Shown here: piece by piece, positions 30,779-38,512 of the stretch | Layout of the letters: each line of letters starts with the position of its first letter | How positions within the stretch are numbered: position 1 is the first letter of the stretch | DNA from: UBA11403 sp963784615 | Lineage (GTDB): Bacteria > Pseudomonadota > Gammaproteobacteria > Legionellales > Legionellaceae | Reading direction: 5' to 3' | Assembly (NCBI GenBank): GCA_963784615.1 | Contig: CAWASG010000001.1 | Location: forward strand, 1,426,001-1,490,000 | Length of the DNA stretch: 64,000 nt | The notes under the pieces: generated by a model | Databases searched by the model: none | Told to the model about the DNA's origin: nothing | What the model saw: the letters and a program-made list of their open reading frames with translations, nothing else | Made by a program: the position numbers and the translations under genes

Positions 30779-31322
30779 CTGTTAGTAGATTCATTTTGAC
30801 ACCAATCGTTGAGCCGGCATATTCCCAGCGTTGCGCGAATGGAACTTCGTATAATATTTCAGGTTTGTAAGGACAAACCAGCCATGTATTGTTCATCACT
30901 TCCTGCTCAAGTTGGTTTTCTGTCCATGCGGCATAACCTAATGTAACCAACGCATCGACAGGGCCTTTATTTTGCGCGATAGCGCGAATGATATCATTTG
31001 AAGTAGTCACCGTCACACCCTCTCGCAGCGATAAACTCGACTGCCAGATCCCTAAAGGTCGATGAATCACGAATCCCCGCTCTGGCTGTATGGGCCCGCC
31101 GAACAGCAACGGTAAATTTTTACTTGCCAGGTTGATTGGATCGATTTGCAATTGATCAAAGACAAGACCGAGTGAAAAAGGCATGGGGCGATTCACTATC
31201 AGGCCAACGGTGCCCTGAACATGGTGTTCACACACATAAATGACTGATCTTGAAAAATTTTGGTCATTTAGCATCGGCATCGCAATCAAAAGATGATTGG
31301 CCAACGAAGTTTCATTGCTCAT
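30759..31322 (-). CDS. yqgE: YqgE/AlgH family protein (DUF179)
   Basis: Conserved cytosolic family of unclear function, linked in Pseudomonas to alginate regulation. 187 residues with the family pattern NHLLIAMPMLNDQNFSRSVI, GTVGLIVNRPM, LPLLFGGPIQPERGFVIH and TLGYAAWTENQLEQE. It overlaps yqgF by 20 bp, the usual operon. Confidence 0.94.
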   Translation of the reverse strand: MSNETSLANHLLIAMPMLNDQNFSRSVIYVCEHHVQGTVGLIVNRPMPFSLGLVFDQLQIDPINLASKNLPLLFGGPIQPERGFVIHRPLGIWQSSLSLREGVTVTTSNDIIRAIAQNKGPVDALVTLGYAAWTENQLEQEVMNNTWLVCPYKPEILYEVPFAQRWEYAGSTIGVKMNLLTGESGHA

Positions 31323-31467
31323 GAGTTCACCCGATATATTGATTCACTTAGTTTAATTATATACCATTTAAAATAAAATATTTATAACTTCTCCATTAAT
31401 TCTCTGTACACGACAAAAAAGAAAATTGATAATCATAAAACCTTGTCGAATCATTGAGAGACCGCCC

Positions 31468-33279
31468 ATGCGATTGATTGTTTTATCCTGCTTGCTTGTT
31501 TCGACTTTGCTGGCAGCAACACAAGCCATGCCCATGGAAACACTTCCAGAGATAAAATTTGATGTTAAAAAAGCAAATCAACAATTCGACCAAATTAACT
31601 TAAAATTATCAGTTGAAAATTTAAATCTGCCTGATCTTGAGCAAGCGATTGAGACACTGGGTAAGCTCAATAATGAGGCTGAACGATGTGTGATTGATGC
31701 GCAAAAGAAAATTGATGATTTGCAAGATCTCAGCACACACAATAGTAGTCTTTCCAAGCCGGAGAAACAGAGTGTTGACTCCGTTTATTTGAACGGCCAA
31801 AAAAAAGAGCTGGCGTCTCGACAAGCGGAATGTCGCTTATTCTCAATACGCGCCCAAGAAGCTGTGAGCGCGTATAAATCAGCTGGTTCAAAAATTGTTA
31901 CAAAAGTAGCGCTCACAAGAGGAATGCCATTATGGACCAGCATTGGCGATGTGATTAAGCAACCGAGTACCTTGTTACAACTGTTTCAATCATTCTATCT
32001 GCTAAGCATCATTATCGTTTCACTGGGCTTCATTTATTATCTTTGCTACCGTTATCGCCACCGTTCCTTGATAGAGCGTCACGTACGATTGATTCGCTGG
32101 ACGGCTACCGCGTGGCTAAGCCTCTGTGCCATCATCGACATTTCAGGCTATCATCTGTTAGCCCATAATCTAACGTTTTCAAGTTTTCTCACGCTTGCCA
32201 TCGCCTTGATGACGATGCTTCTCACGATCGGCGTTCATCAATTCTATCTCGCGCTCTACAAGCGGCCGCCGCTGCAAAAATGGGCATACAACTATATCGG
32301 CTACAAACAAGACCATGTGTTTATTGAGTTTTTAATCCTTAAAACCGTCTTGCAAATCCTCATTGTAGCCATTGGGATCTATTTAGTCGGCGAAAGCATG
32401 GATTTTTCGGCTTATTATATTGAAGAGATCTTCTCCGAAATTTTAAATGGAATCCACGTCGCCTCCATCATCATCTACCCTGCAAGAATCCTCACTGGTC
32501 TCGTTCTTTTTTGCCTACTTTTCCTCATTTGTCGGGGGATTTCAACGTCCATTATTCGGCATCATCAATTTGAGGGAGAGGAAGAAACCCAAGTCGCTTT
32601 TGCATCTATCTTGACCTATGTTGGATTCACATTTGCACTCATCTCAGGATTAATGGTTGCCGGCTTTAATTTCACCGGTCTTGCGATTATTGCCGGCGCA
32701 CTGTCTGTTGGTATTGGCCTTGGTTTGCAAAGCATCGTCAATAATTTTGTGTCAGGTCTGATACTGCTCATCGAAAAACCCATCCGCCCAGGGGATAGAA
32801 TTTGCGTCGATGGTGCCGAAGGTTTTGTTAAAAAAATTAGAATTCGCTCAACGCAAATTATTACGCCCAAACGCGAAGATATCATCATCCCTAACTCTGA
32901 TCTCATTACACGCCGCGTTACGAATTACATGTTCAGTGATAAAAATTGTCGTATCACCTGCGATATTGGCGTCGCATATGGCAGTGATACCCATTTGGTT
33001 CGCGAAACATTATTAAATCTTGCCAACTTGCATGAAGACGTTGTTAAAACAGGACCATCCAAACCCATCGTGCTCTTCCGCTCTTTTGGCGAGAGCAATC
33101 TCATATTCCAGCTCTGGTGCTTGATTAAAGACGTGAACAAAAATTTAATCGTTCAAAGTGACCTTCATTTTGCAATTGAAGAAGCCTTTCGTAAACTGAA
33201 TATCTCCATGGCCTATCCGCAGCGAGATATTCATATTACATGGCCTGGACCGCCTAATGCATCTCATGATGACGTGTAA
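31468..33279 (+). CDS. MscS-family mechanosensitive channel with extracytoplasmic domain
   Basis: Releases osmolytes when membrane tension rises. 603 residues from ATG 31468, which has GAGAG 7 nt upstream and begins a signal peptide (MRLIVLSCLLVSTLLAATQA). A periplasmic Lys/Gln-rich coiled coil follows to about residue 150, then about six membrane segments. The pore helix is AGALSVGIGLGLQSIVNNFV with the downstream SGLILLIEKPIRPGDRI, and the beta domain reads GFVKKIRIRSTQIITPKRED then IIIPNSDLITRRVTNY. The layout is like MscK/MscM-type channels but shorter. It appears to be a single-gene unit. Confidence 0.88.
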   Translation: MRLIVLSCLLVSTLLAATQAMPMETLPEIKFDVKKANQQFDQINLKLSVENLNLPDLEQAIETLGKLNNEAERCVIDAQKKIDDLQDLSTHNSSLSKPEKQSVDSVYLNGQKKELASRQAECRLFSIRAQEAVSAYKSAGSKIVTKVALTRGMPLWTSIGDVIKQPSTLLQLFQSFYLLSIIIVSLGFIYYLCYRYRHRSLIERHVRLIRWTATAWLSLCAIIDISGYHLLAHNLTFSSFLTLAIALMTMLLTIGVHQFYLALYKRPPLQKWAYNYIGYKQDHVFIEFLILKTVLQILIVAIGIYLVGESMDFSAYYIEEIFSEILNGIHVASIIIYPARILTGLVLFCLLFLICRGISTSIIRHHQFEGEEETQVAFASILTYVGFTFALISGLMVAGFNFTGLAIIAGALSVGIGLGLQSIVNNFVSGLILLIEKPIRPGDRICVDGAEGFVKKIRIRSTQIITPKREDIIIPNSDLITRRVTNYMFSDKNCRITCDIGVAYGSDTHLVRETLLNLANLHEDVVKTGPSKPIVLFRSFGESNLIFQLWCLIKDVNKNLIVQSDLHFAIEEAFRKLNISMAYPQRDIHITWPGPPNASHDDV

Positions 33280-33299
33280 CTACTAGGGCAAGGCCATTT

Positions 33300-33500
33300 C
33301 TAATGAAATTCACAATATGTGCATTGTTGTGAAGTTCATTAGGAGGTACGAAGCAATCCAGAGTTCGAAGCTTTGTTCTCTGGATTGCTTCGTGCCTCGC
33401 AACGACGCCACCTGCAAGTTCATTTCAGCTGTTTGTACCGAAGGTACTGGGGGGGCAGCAGCAACGACGACTTGCAAGTTCATTTCTGATATTTACATTG
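33300..33500. repeat. R2 palindromic repeat, copy c, with flanking units
   Basis: The hairpin (33341-33407) has arms AGGTACGAAGCAATCCAGAG and CTCTGGATTGCTTCGTGCCT. It is preceded by AATGAAATTCACAATATGTG and TTGTGAAGTTCATTAGGAGG. To its right CTTGCAAGTTCATTTC-like units occur twice (about 33408 and 33471), around CAGCTGTTTGTACCGAAGG and a GGGGGGG run. It separates the channel gene from the cold-shock gene. Confidence 0.8.
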
Positions 33501-33634
33501 AGGGAATTGGGCCACTCGTAAAAAGGCGATTCGTTATGGTTTATTTTTATAAAAAAAGTATTGCGAAGTTACTTTATTTTGGGTTATGGTAAATACTGGC
33601 ATTGACGCTAATCAAGATAATAAAAGGAGATATC

Positions 33635-33856
33635 ATGGCTACAGGTGAAGTCAAGTGGTTTAATAACGCAAAAGGCTGGGGATTTATTATTCCTGAGGGT
33701 GGCGGAACTGATATTTTCGTTCACTACTCATCCATCACTGGCACTGGCTATAAAACACTATTAGCAGGTCAAACGGTTAGTTTTGATCTGGACAAAGGTG
33801 AGCGTGGCGCTCATGCGGCAAACGTTGCGGCATTGAACGAGCTTGTCGAAGCCTAG
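33635..33856 (+). CDS. csp: Cold-shock domain protein
   Basis: Small OB-fold RNA chaperone. 73 residues; the RNA-binding motifs are KGWGFI (RNP1) and DIFVHYS (RNP2). AAAGGAG lies 5 nt before the ATG, so the longer frame from 33602 is rejected. RNP1 has Trp where many family members have Phe, and the C-terminal ALNELVEA tail is slightly longer than in E. coli CspA. Confidence 0.93.
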   Translation: MATGEVKWFNNAKGWGFIIPEGGGTDIFVHYSSITGTGYKTLLAGQTVSFDLDKGERGAHAANVAALNELVEA

Positions 33857-34081
33857 AACCAATACGCTTCGCAGACCAATACAGCTCAAGTGCTGCCTTT
33901 GAACGCTTAGCTTTCTTTATTATTGGAGGAGGATAACTTGTTGTCCTCTATTTCATCCATAATAAAAGCCCAAGCTATGTTTCCTTTTCGGCCGTGTTTT
34001 TTGCGCGAATGCAAATGTGGCTATTTATCTATCTTATGTTAAAATACACTTCCTCACCTACAACCAAAACCGAGAACCGCT

Positions 34082-34822
34082 TTGTTCAAGACATTCACAT
34101 TCTGTTTATCTCTCTTCTTTATTGGAATCAGTCACGCAGAGCAGCATGACATCGCCATTACGATTGATGACTTGCCATTTGTGGGCGAGCAAAAAAATTT
34201 CCATTTGAATATGATTATTGACACCATTACAGCTGAAGAAATTCCTGCTACTGGGTTTGTGATTGCGGGAAATGTTCGCCCTGAAAATTGGTCTGTGTTA
34301 CAAAAATTCAAAGATGCAGGGCTTGGGATAGGGAATCATACCTTGTCGCACGTCAATGCACATCAAGTATCAACTTCAGCTTATATTCAACAAATTGAAG
34401 GTGCCGACAAGCTGTTAATCCCGCTGCTCACCAAGCCTAAGTATTTTCGCTTTCCTTATTTAGTCACCGGCGAAGGTGAAAAAAAACAAAGCATCAAAGC
34501 CTATCTGGACGCCAAGCATTATCACATTGCCCCCATTACTATCGACAGCAAAGATTTTATTTTTAATCAATTGCTGTTATCTGTGCCTGAAATTGAACGA
34601 CGTCAATTTCTTACGGTATTAAAGCCCTGTTATCTCGATTACATATGGCAGCAAACGCTCAAGGCTCAAGAATCAATGCGACTCCAACAAAAAAACAATA
34701 AATCCCATATTTTGCTGATTCATTCGAATTTACTGAATGCTTATGTACTTCCGGATATTATTGCACTGTATCGGGAGCATGGATTTAATTTTATTTCTCT
34801 GAAAGATGCACTTAAAGCATGA
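34082..34822 (+). CDS. Secreted polysaccharide deacetylase-family protein
   Basis: NodB-type fold (carbohydrate esterase 4). 246 residues from a TTG start; the first 19 residues are a signal peptide (FKTFTFCLSLFFIGISHA). Motif 1 is AITIDDLPF, with DD where the catalytic base and a metal ligand are expected. Motif 2 is GIGNHTLSHVNAH, the (S/T)HxxxxH-like metal site. HILLIHSNLL near the end fits motif 5. The substrate is unknown; possible targets are peptidoglycan or exopolysaccharide in the periplasm. Its stop overlaps the hemH start as ATGA, so the two are co-translated, which is unexpected given their functions. Confidence 0.82.
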   Translation: MFKTFTFCLSLFFIGISHAEQHDIAITIDDLPFVGEQKNFHLNMIIDTITAEEIPATGFVIAGNVRPENWSVLQKFKDAGLGIGNHTLSHVNAHQVSTSAYIQQIEGADKLLIPLLTKPKYFRFPYLVTGEGEKKQSIKAYLDAKHYHIAPITIDSKDFIFNQLLLSVPEIERRQFLTVLKPCYLDYIWQQTLKAQESMRLQQKNNKSHILLIHSNLLNAYVLPDIIALYREHGFNFISLKDALKA

Positions 34823-35805
34823 AGAAAGGTCTATTGCTCATAAACCTTGGCACGCCGAATCATCCTGATGTTCGTTCAGTTCGACGATATTTGCGTGAGT
34901 TTCTTGCCGATAAGCGGGTCATCACGCTACCCGCTCCACTACGCTATTTACTGCTTTATGGTGTTATTCTGCCATTTCGTGCTAAACAAACCGCACATGC
35001 CTATCAACAAATTTGGACTGCAAACGGCTCTCCCCTGCTCCTCAACAGTTTAGCATTACAAGAAAAGATTCAAACGCTGGTCAACGATGAATACATCGTC
35101 TCATTAGGCATGCGCTACGGTGAGCCCTCAATTGAAACCGCACTCACACAGTTATCATCCTGCTCAGAGATAACCGTTCTTCCCTTATATCCTCAATACT
35201 CATCAGCCGCGACAGGCTCATCTATTGAGAAAGTATTGACGCTTATTGCCGAAAAAAATACCCTACCCTCGTTGCGCGTTATTCGTGACTTTCATAACCA
35301 TCCCGACTTTATCTCAGCGGTCACCGCAACAATAAAACCTTATCTTCCAACACATGATTACATTCTCTTCAGTTACCACGGATTACCAGAGCAACATCTC
35401 ATTCAAGGCGGCTGCGAGTTGCGATGTCAATCAGCCTGCCCTCCCACCTTAAATAACGAAACCAGCTGCTATCGCGCACAATGCTTTCAAACCACTCGCA
35501 GCATTGCCAATCAACTTGAATTAAATACCGAACAATTCAGCACGTCGTTCCAATCCAGGCTCGGCAAAACGCCCTGGATCAAACCTTATACAGACGAGGT
35601 ACTTTCAAATCTCGCTAACCGAGGGGTTAAGCGCTTGGCGATTGTATGCCCATCATTTGTCGCAGATTGTCTGGAAACCATCGAAGAAATAGGCATACGT
35701 GCCAACGAGCAATGGCTGAAGCTCGGCGGTGAGCAGTTAACCTTGGTTCCTTGCTTAAACGACTCTGACCTATGGGTAACTGCCATTCTTAAAATTATTC
35801 GTTAG
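34819..35805 (+). CDS. hemH: Ferrochelatase
   Basis: Inserts ferrous iron into protoporphyrin IX, the last step of heme synthesis. 328 residues. GLLLINLGTPNHPDVRSVRRYLREFL is the N-terminal signature region, the catalytic His is in ILFSYHGLPEQHL, and the conserved acidic patch follows in CPSFVADCLETIEEIG. SRLGKTPWIKPYTDEVL is also typical. CRAQCFQTTR with nearby cysteines (CELRCQSACP) hints at, but does not prove, an iron-sulfur ligand set. It complements hemA, ctaA and ctaB in this window. Confidence 0.96.
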   Translation: MKKGLLLINLGTPNHPDVRSVRRYLREFLADKRVITLPAPLRYLLLYGVILPFRAKQTAHAYQQIWTANGSPLLLNSLALQEKIQTLVNDEYIVSLGMRYGEPSIETALTQLSSCSEITVLPLYPQYSSAATGSSIEKVLTLIAEKNTLPSLRVIRDFHNHPDFISAVTATIKPYLPTHDYILFSYHGLPEQHLIQGGCELRCQSACPPTLNNETSCYRAQCFQTTRSIANQLELNTEQFSTSFQSRLGKTPWIKPYTDEVLSNLANRGVKRLAIVCPSFVADCLETIEEIGIRANEQWLKLGGEQLTLVPCLNDSDLWVTAILKIIR

Positions 35806-35835
35806 ATGACCGCCGTAGCCTCGAATTAATCGGAG

Positions 35836-35884
35836 TAGGTTGGGTTGAGCGAGAGCGAAGCCCAACAAAATCGTCATGTTGAGC
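35836..35884. repeat. R1 palindromic repeat, copy e (half element)
   Basis: GTAGGTTGGGTTGAGCGAGA then GCGAAGCCCAACAAAATCG, followed by ATGTTGAGC but not the second arm. ATTAATCGGA precedes it as in copies c, g and h. It looks like a copy truncated at its centre. Confidence 0.8.
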
Positions 35885-36064
35885 TAACATCGAATGTTTC
35901 AAACGTACCTTCAGCGAACGCTTGCTGACGCGCGCGGCTCGGTCGATCGTCTTAATTTATAGCATAAGATGCGGTTACCCTGAATAATCACGAAAAATTA
36001 ACACTATTCTTTATTTTGTGCTATACAGAATGGATAGGGTAAATTCATCTGCGCAGGAGAGAAC

Positions 36065-36295
36065 ATGTTTAATAAACAATTTTCAGAGCGTTTGAATCAA
36101 GAGCTCGATAAAATAGATTTCCCAAAGCCGCTGGATGAGCGAATTGAAGCATTTTCAAAGTTACTCCACGTTTCACGCTTCAAAGCCGAAACGATTCTCG
36201 GCGGGCATATCCCAGCAGACCCTTTGCTCGTCGATAAAATAATCCAAGAGCTAGAAGTTAACCGCAAGTGGTTATTGGGTGAGGACTTGCATTAA
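36065..36295 (+). CDS. Small helix-turn-helix-like protein
   Basis: 76 residues, helical throughout: FSERLNQELDKIDFPKP, DERIEAFSKLLHVSRFKAET, ILGGHIPADPLLVDKIIQEL and EVNRKWLLGEDLH. The end resembles the last helices of XRE/lambda-repressor-like domains (the family often closes with a 'VNxxWLLxG' motif), so a DNA-binding role is plausible. GCAGGAGAGAAC precedes the ATG, and an extended -10 (TGCTATACA) lies about 40 bp upstream. It is probably a one-gene unit. No target is suggested by its neighbours. Confidence 0.75.
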   Translation: MFNKQFSERLNQELDKIDFPKPLDERIEAFSKLLHVSRFKAETILGGHIPADPLLVDKIIQELEVNRKWLLGEDLH

Positions 36296-36339
36296 AAATT
36301 TTAATCAACACTGTCTTGCTGCCCCTCCCTTCTTAAGAT

Positions 36340-37044
36340 TCAATATAGTACAGAATCAGACTTCAAAAATTGATTCATCGTGCGACGGCTGATTGTGATA
36401 TCAAACTCACACACTCTAGCTGCGTGAGGGTAATTGGCTCTCATCAGAAGTTTATCTGCCGCCAATACAAACTGTGGATCCACTTGCAGTAATTCTTGGG
36501 TTGAATATAAATCGTGGCAATCCTGAGGGATTTTTTGCGGAATGTGATTTCGGAATTGTTTCGCTAAAAAAGATTTAAACACACTCGGATCTTTAACCTG
36601 ACTTAAGAGCTCAATTTTGTCTCCAAAACTTAAATTATAAGTCGCGTACAGTTTGCCTTGATCTGGATATGGTCCCCCGCAATAGGTATCGTATTGGGTA
36701 ACAATGCTGATGATTTGCTGAGATATAAATTTGATTTGAATTGAACTGTTGGATTGCATCGACGCCTTTTTTTCAGGGTCTTTAGCACAAAGCTTGTCAT
36801 CAAGAAATTCTTGTTTCAAAATGGCGTTAATTTTGTCTCTATTTTTCAATTTCATGCCCGCCGTTAGCACTGGATATTGCAAATTGAAATGCCCGTTGTC
36901 ATCCGTACCTTTTACCGTTTTAATCATGTACAAACTATCATTCAATATCGTTTCCGCTGCATGGAGCATCGACATAAAAATAAATGAGGATACGAATAAT
37001 ATGCAATTTTTTTGTATCCTTTTGATATAAATGGATAATCTCAT
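36340..37044 (-). CDS. Secreted DUF3298-like protein; start codon lies in an R3 repeat
   Basis: 234 residues from ATG 37044. The region QYDTYCGGPYPDQGKLYATY then NLSFGDKIELLSQV matches the RsiV/DUF3298 pattern of extracytoplasmic proteins (a YDxxxGGAHP-like motif followed by a D/S-x-G-K-x-L stretch). The hydrophobic signal segment NCILFVSSFIFMSMLHA begins about 12 residues in. Its n-region MRLSIYIKRIQK is encoded by the edge of R3 copy b. No ATG, GTG or TTG lies between that edge and the middle of the signal peptide, so secretion needs the repeat-derived start (or a rare start codon). Four cysteines in the mature part could pair. Confidence 0.72.
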   Translation of the reverse strand: MRLSIYIKRIQKNCILFVSSFIFMSMLHAAETILNDSLYMIKTVKGTDDNGHFNLQYPVLTAGMKLKNRDKINAILKQEFLDDKLCAKDPEKKASMQSNSSIQIKFISQQIISIVTQYDTYCGGPYPDQGKLYATYNLSFGDKIELLSQVKDPSVFKSFLAKQFRNHIPQKIPQDCHDLYSTQELLQVDPQFVLAADKLLMRANYPHAARVCEFDITISRRTMNQFLKSDSVLY

Positions 37045-37171
37045 CCGCCGACTTTCCGCGGCTTGTCCGCGGAATCCAGGGATCTCACGCGGGAATTGGA
37101 TCTCTGGATTCCGCGGACAAGCCGCGGAAAGTCGGAAACCCAGAATTCCCCTGCGATATCGAAGGGATACA
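37016..37171. repeat. R3 palindromic repeat, copy b
   Basis: Long hairpin: CCGACTTTCCGCGGCTTGTC, CGCGGAATCCAGGGATCTCA and complements, centre around GCGGGAATT. The outer ends carry GATAATCTCATCCG on the left and CCTGCGATATCGAAGGGATA on the right, edges shared with copies a and c. The left end provides the start of the DUF3298-like gene. Confidence 0.88.
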
Positions 37172-37204
37172 TTTTTTTTACTCATCAATATTTCCTTACA
37201 TAAA

Positions 37205-37406
37205 GTAGTACCTTTTCCATTTGGTTTTGACCGGTTGGATTGATAGTATTAAATCGGAATCCGAGCCACGACCGTTAGGGAGTGGAGCAGTTCAGCCGGC
37301 GCCGACACTGCTCCACTCCCTAACGGTCGTGGCTCGGATTTCGGATTAAATACCAACAATTTGAATATTGCAACCGGTCAAAAATAAATTGGAAACGGTA
37401 GTAGTT
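37205..37406. mobile_element. Palindromic MITE-like element B
   Basis: Terminal inverted repeats: left AGTAGTACCTTTTCCATTTG to TTTTGACCGGTTGG; right CAACCGGTCAAAAATAAATT to GGAAACGGTAGTAGT. The core is a different long hairpin, GAATCCGAGCCACGACCGTT with AGGGAGTGGAGCAG and complements. The ends match element A near prfA; the core does not. No coding frame. Confidence 0.8.
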
Positions 37407-37460
37407 ACTATTCTATCTCTCTATCTTGCCGGTTTTTAACACTAAAATACATTGTTAGTT

Positions 37461-37515
37461 TGTCATATCCATGGCAAACGCATCTTAATTGATGCGTTTG
37501 CCATGTTGTCATATC
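37461..37515. repeat. 15-bp hairpin flanked by 9-bp direct repeats
   Basis: CATGGCAAACGCATC (37470-37484) pairs with GATGCGTTTGCCATG (37491-37505) around TTAATT. TGTCATATC stands at both sides (37461-37469 and 37507-37515). It could be a tiny insertion with a 9-bp target duplication, or a regulatory hairpin with half-sites. Confidence 0.75.
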
Positions 37516-37565
37516 TTATCTAGATTTAAATCAAGTGTATTTTTAATCAATAACAAGGATTGACA

Positions 37566-37766
37566 ATGAAACATGATTTTTTAAACAAAATAAAACCGGC
37601 ATCGGTTGGGTTGAGCGAGAACGAAACCCAACCTACAGCCCTTCACATAGTGCCATTAGGATCAATAGGGGCTCACTACAATATTCAGCGAATGAATCAT
37701 AAACGGCGATGGATAAGACGGGGGCGCTGTGCCAACCAGTGCGGTAAAATTGATTATTCTATCTAA
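37566..37766 (+). pseudogene. Short frame interrupted by an R1 repeat, perhaps a gene remnant
   Basis: AAGGA lies 8 nt before an ATG, and the frame begins MKHDFLNKIKPA, which looks like a genuine start. It then runs through R1 copy f (SVGLSENETQPT is the translated repeat) and ends TAA at 37764-37766 after 66 residues, overlapping the 3' end of the opposite-strand IcmL-like gene by about 100 bp. The part after the repeat looks unlike protein. I read it as the start of a lost gene cut off by the repeat; a real small protein is less likely. Confidence 0.35.
37603..37636. repeat. R1 palindromic repeat, copy f (short form)
   Basis: GGTTGGGTTGAGCGAGAACG then AAACCCAACCTAC. It has only the outer arms, 34 bp, inside the short frame above. 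Confidence 0.8.
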
Positions 37767-38114
37767 CTCGGGCACTAAAAATGCCTGATGTACCGTCCAG
37801 CAACTCGTTGCATAACAAACTTCCGGGGAGAGAATTATCGCCGGCGTAAGAGGTGTCGGTTGAAACGTGAGTCGCTGCTTTCCTTGAGTAAATTCAATAT
37901 AGTGTTGAAAAAAAGTCTCCATGGATAACCAAGCATCGTGTTTAAACAGCCTACGAGTATTTGTGGCCTCAGAGATCGTTTCATGGTGGCCAGCAATTAA
38001 AGTAACCGATAAAGCATTTTCAGTCCATTCAGACACCTGTTGAGGTGTGGAAGCCAATCCTAACGCTGGGATAAGAAAAATAAGCAGTAAACAATGAACT
38101 TGAAATATTTTCAC
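37662..38114 (-). CDS. IcmL/DotI-like secreted protein
   Basis: 150 residues from a GTG start with AGGAG 7 nt upstream. Residues 1-22 are a signal peptide (KIFQVHCLLLIFLIPALGLA). The mature part, VSEWTENALSVTLIAGHHET, KHDAWLSMETFFQHYIEFT, TPAIILSPEVCYATSCWTVH, follows the pattern of the IcmL/DotI/TraM periplasmic domain: a W-x-x-x-A-V start, an aromatic 'FT..GW..F' block, and a 'W.V..P' close. True IcmL has a membrane anchor and is part of the Dot/Icm (type IVB) core; free secreted IcmL-like paralogues are common in Legionellales. Assignment is by pattern, so moderate. Confidence 0.6.
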   Translation of the reverse strand: MKIFQVHCLLLIFLIPALGLASTPQQVSEWTENALSVTLIAGHHETISEATNTRRLFKHDAWLSMETFFQHYIEFTQGKQRLTFQPTPLTPAIILSPEVCYATSCWTVHQAFLVPELDRIINFTALVGTAPPSYPSPFMIHSLNIVVSPY

Positions 38115-38512
38115 GGAAAACTCCTGTAGTATTTTTATGGACTTTCAGCTCCATTATCAGCCCATCAGTACTAACTATAGTAGAAATATGATCAAAGTGC
38201 GATTAAATTCCTCCAGGCCGCTCTTTTCTATGCAACCTTCAGAGATCGATGGGGTTTGGCTTGGTATTAAATATAACCATATTGTGGAATACCATTTATA
38301 TCGACGCAATACTTGACGAACTGCGTCCACTACGACATATATCAAGATAATTCCTTAACCCGGTTTTCCATTCCGTTACTCCCGGCAACTCGCACGCAGC
38401 AATGCGTCCTTGTTACCTGAAAAATGTTCTATAATAAGACATATGTCTAAGTTACTGTAAAATGATGTACTTGACAAAGTTCCAGCGCAGTTGAGAACGG
38501 TAAGGAGATATT
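38115..38512. other. 398-bp gap between the IcmL-like gene and the 852-residue gene
   Basis: No credible gene. Most of it is AT-rich with no long repeat. The only recognisable signals are close to the right end (see the promoter entry). The left part should hold the promoter of the IcmL-like gene, but I see no clear consensus. Confidence 0.6.
38430..38448 (+). promoter_or_regulatory. -10 box and 12-bp palindrome upstream of the 852-residue gene
   Basis: TATAAT (38430-38435) followed 1 bp later by the perfect palindrome AGACATATGTCT (38437-38448), about 65 bp before the start. The palindrome would cover the transcription start, as an operator would. The -35 region is poor (TCCTTG at 17 bp), which suggests activator dependence or weak expression. 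Confidence 0.4.

Noticed and set aside
33300..33592. 91-codon frame over R2 copy c
   Set aside because: It translates the repeat and a G-run; no family match.
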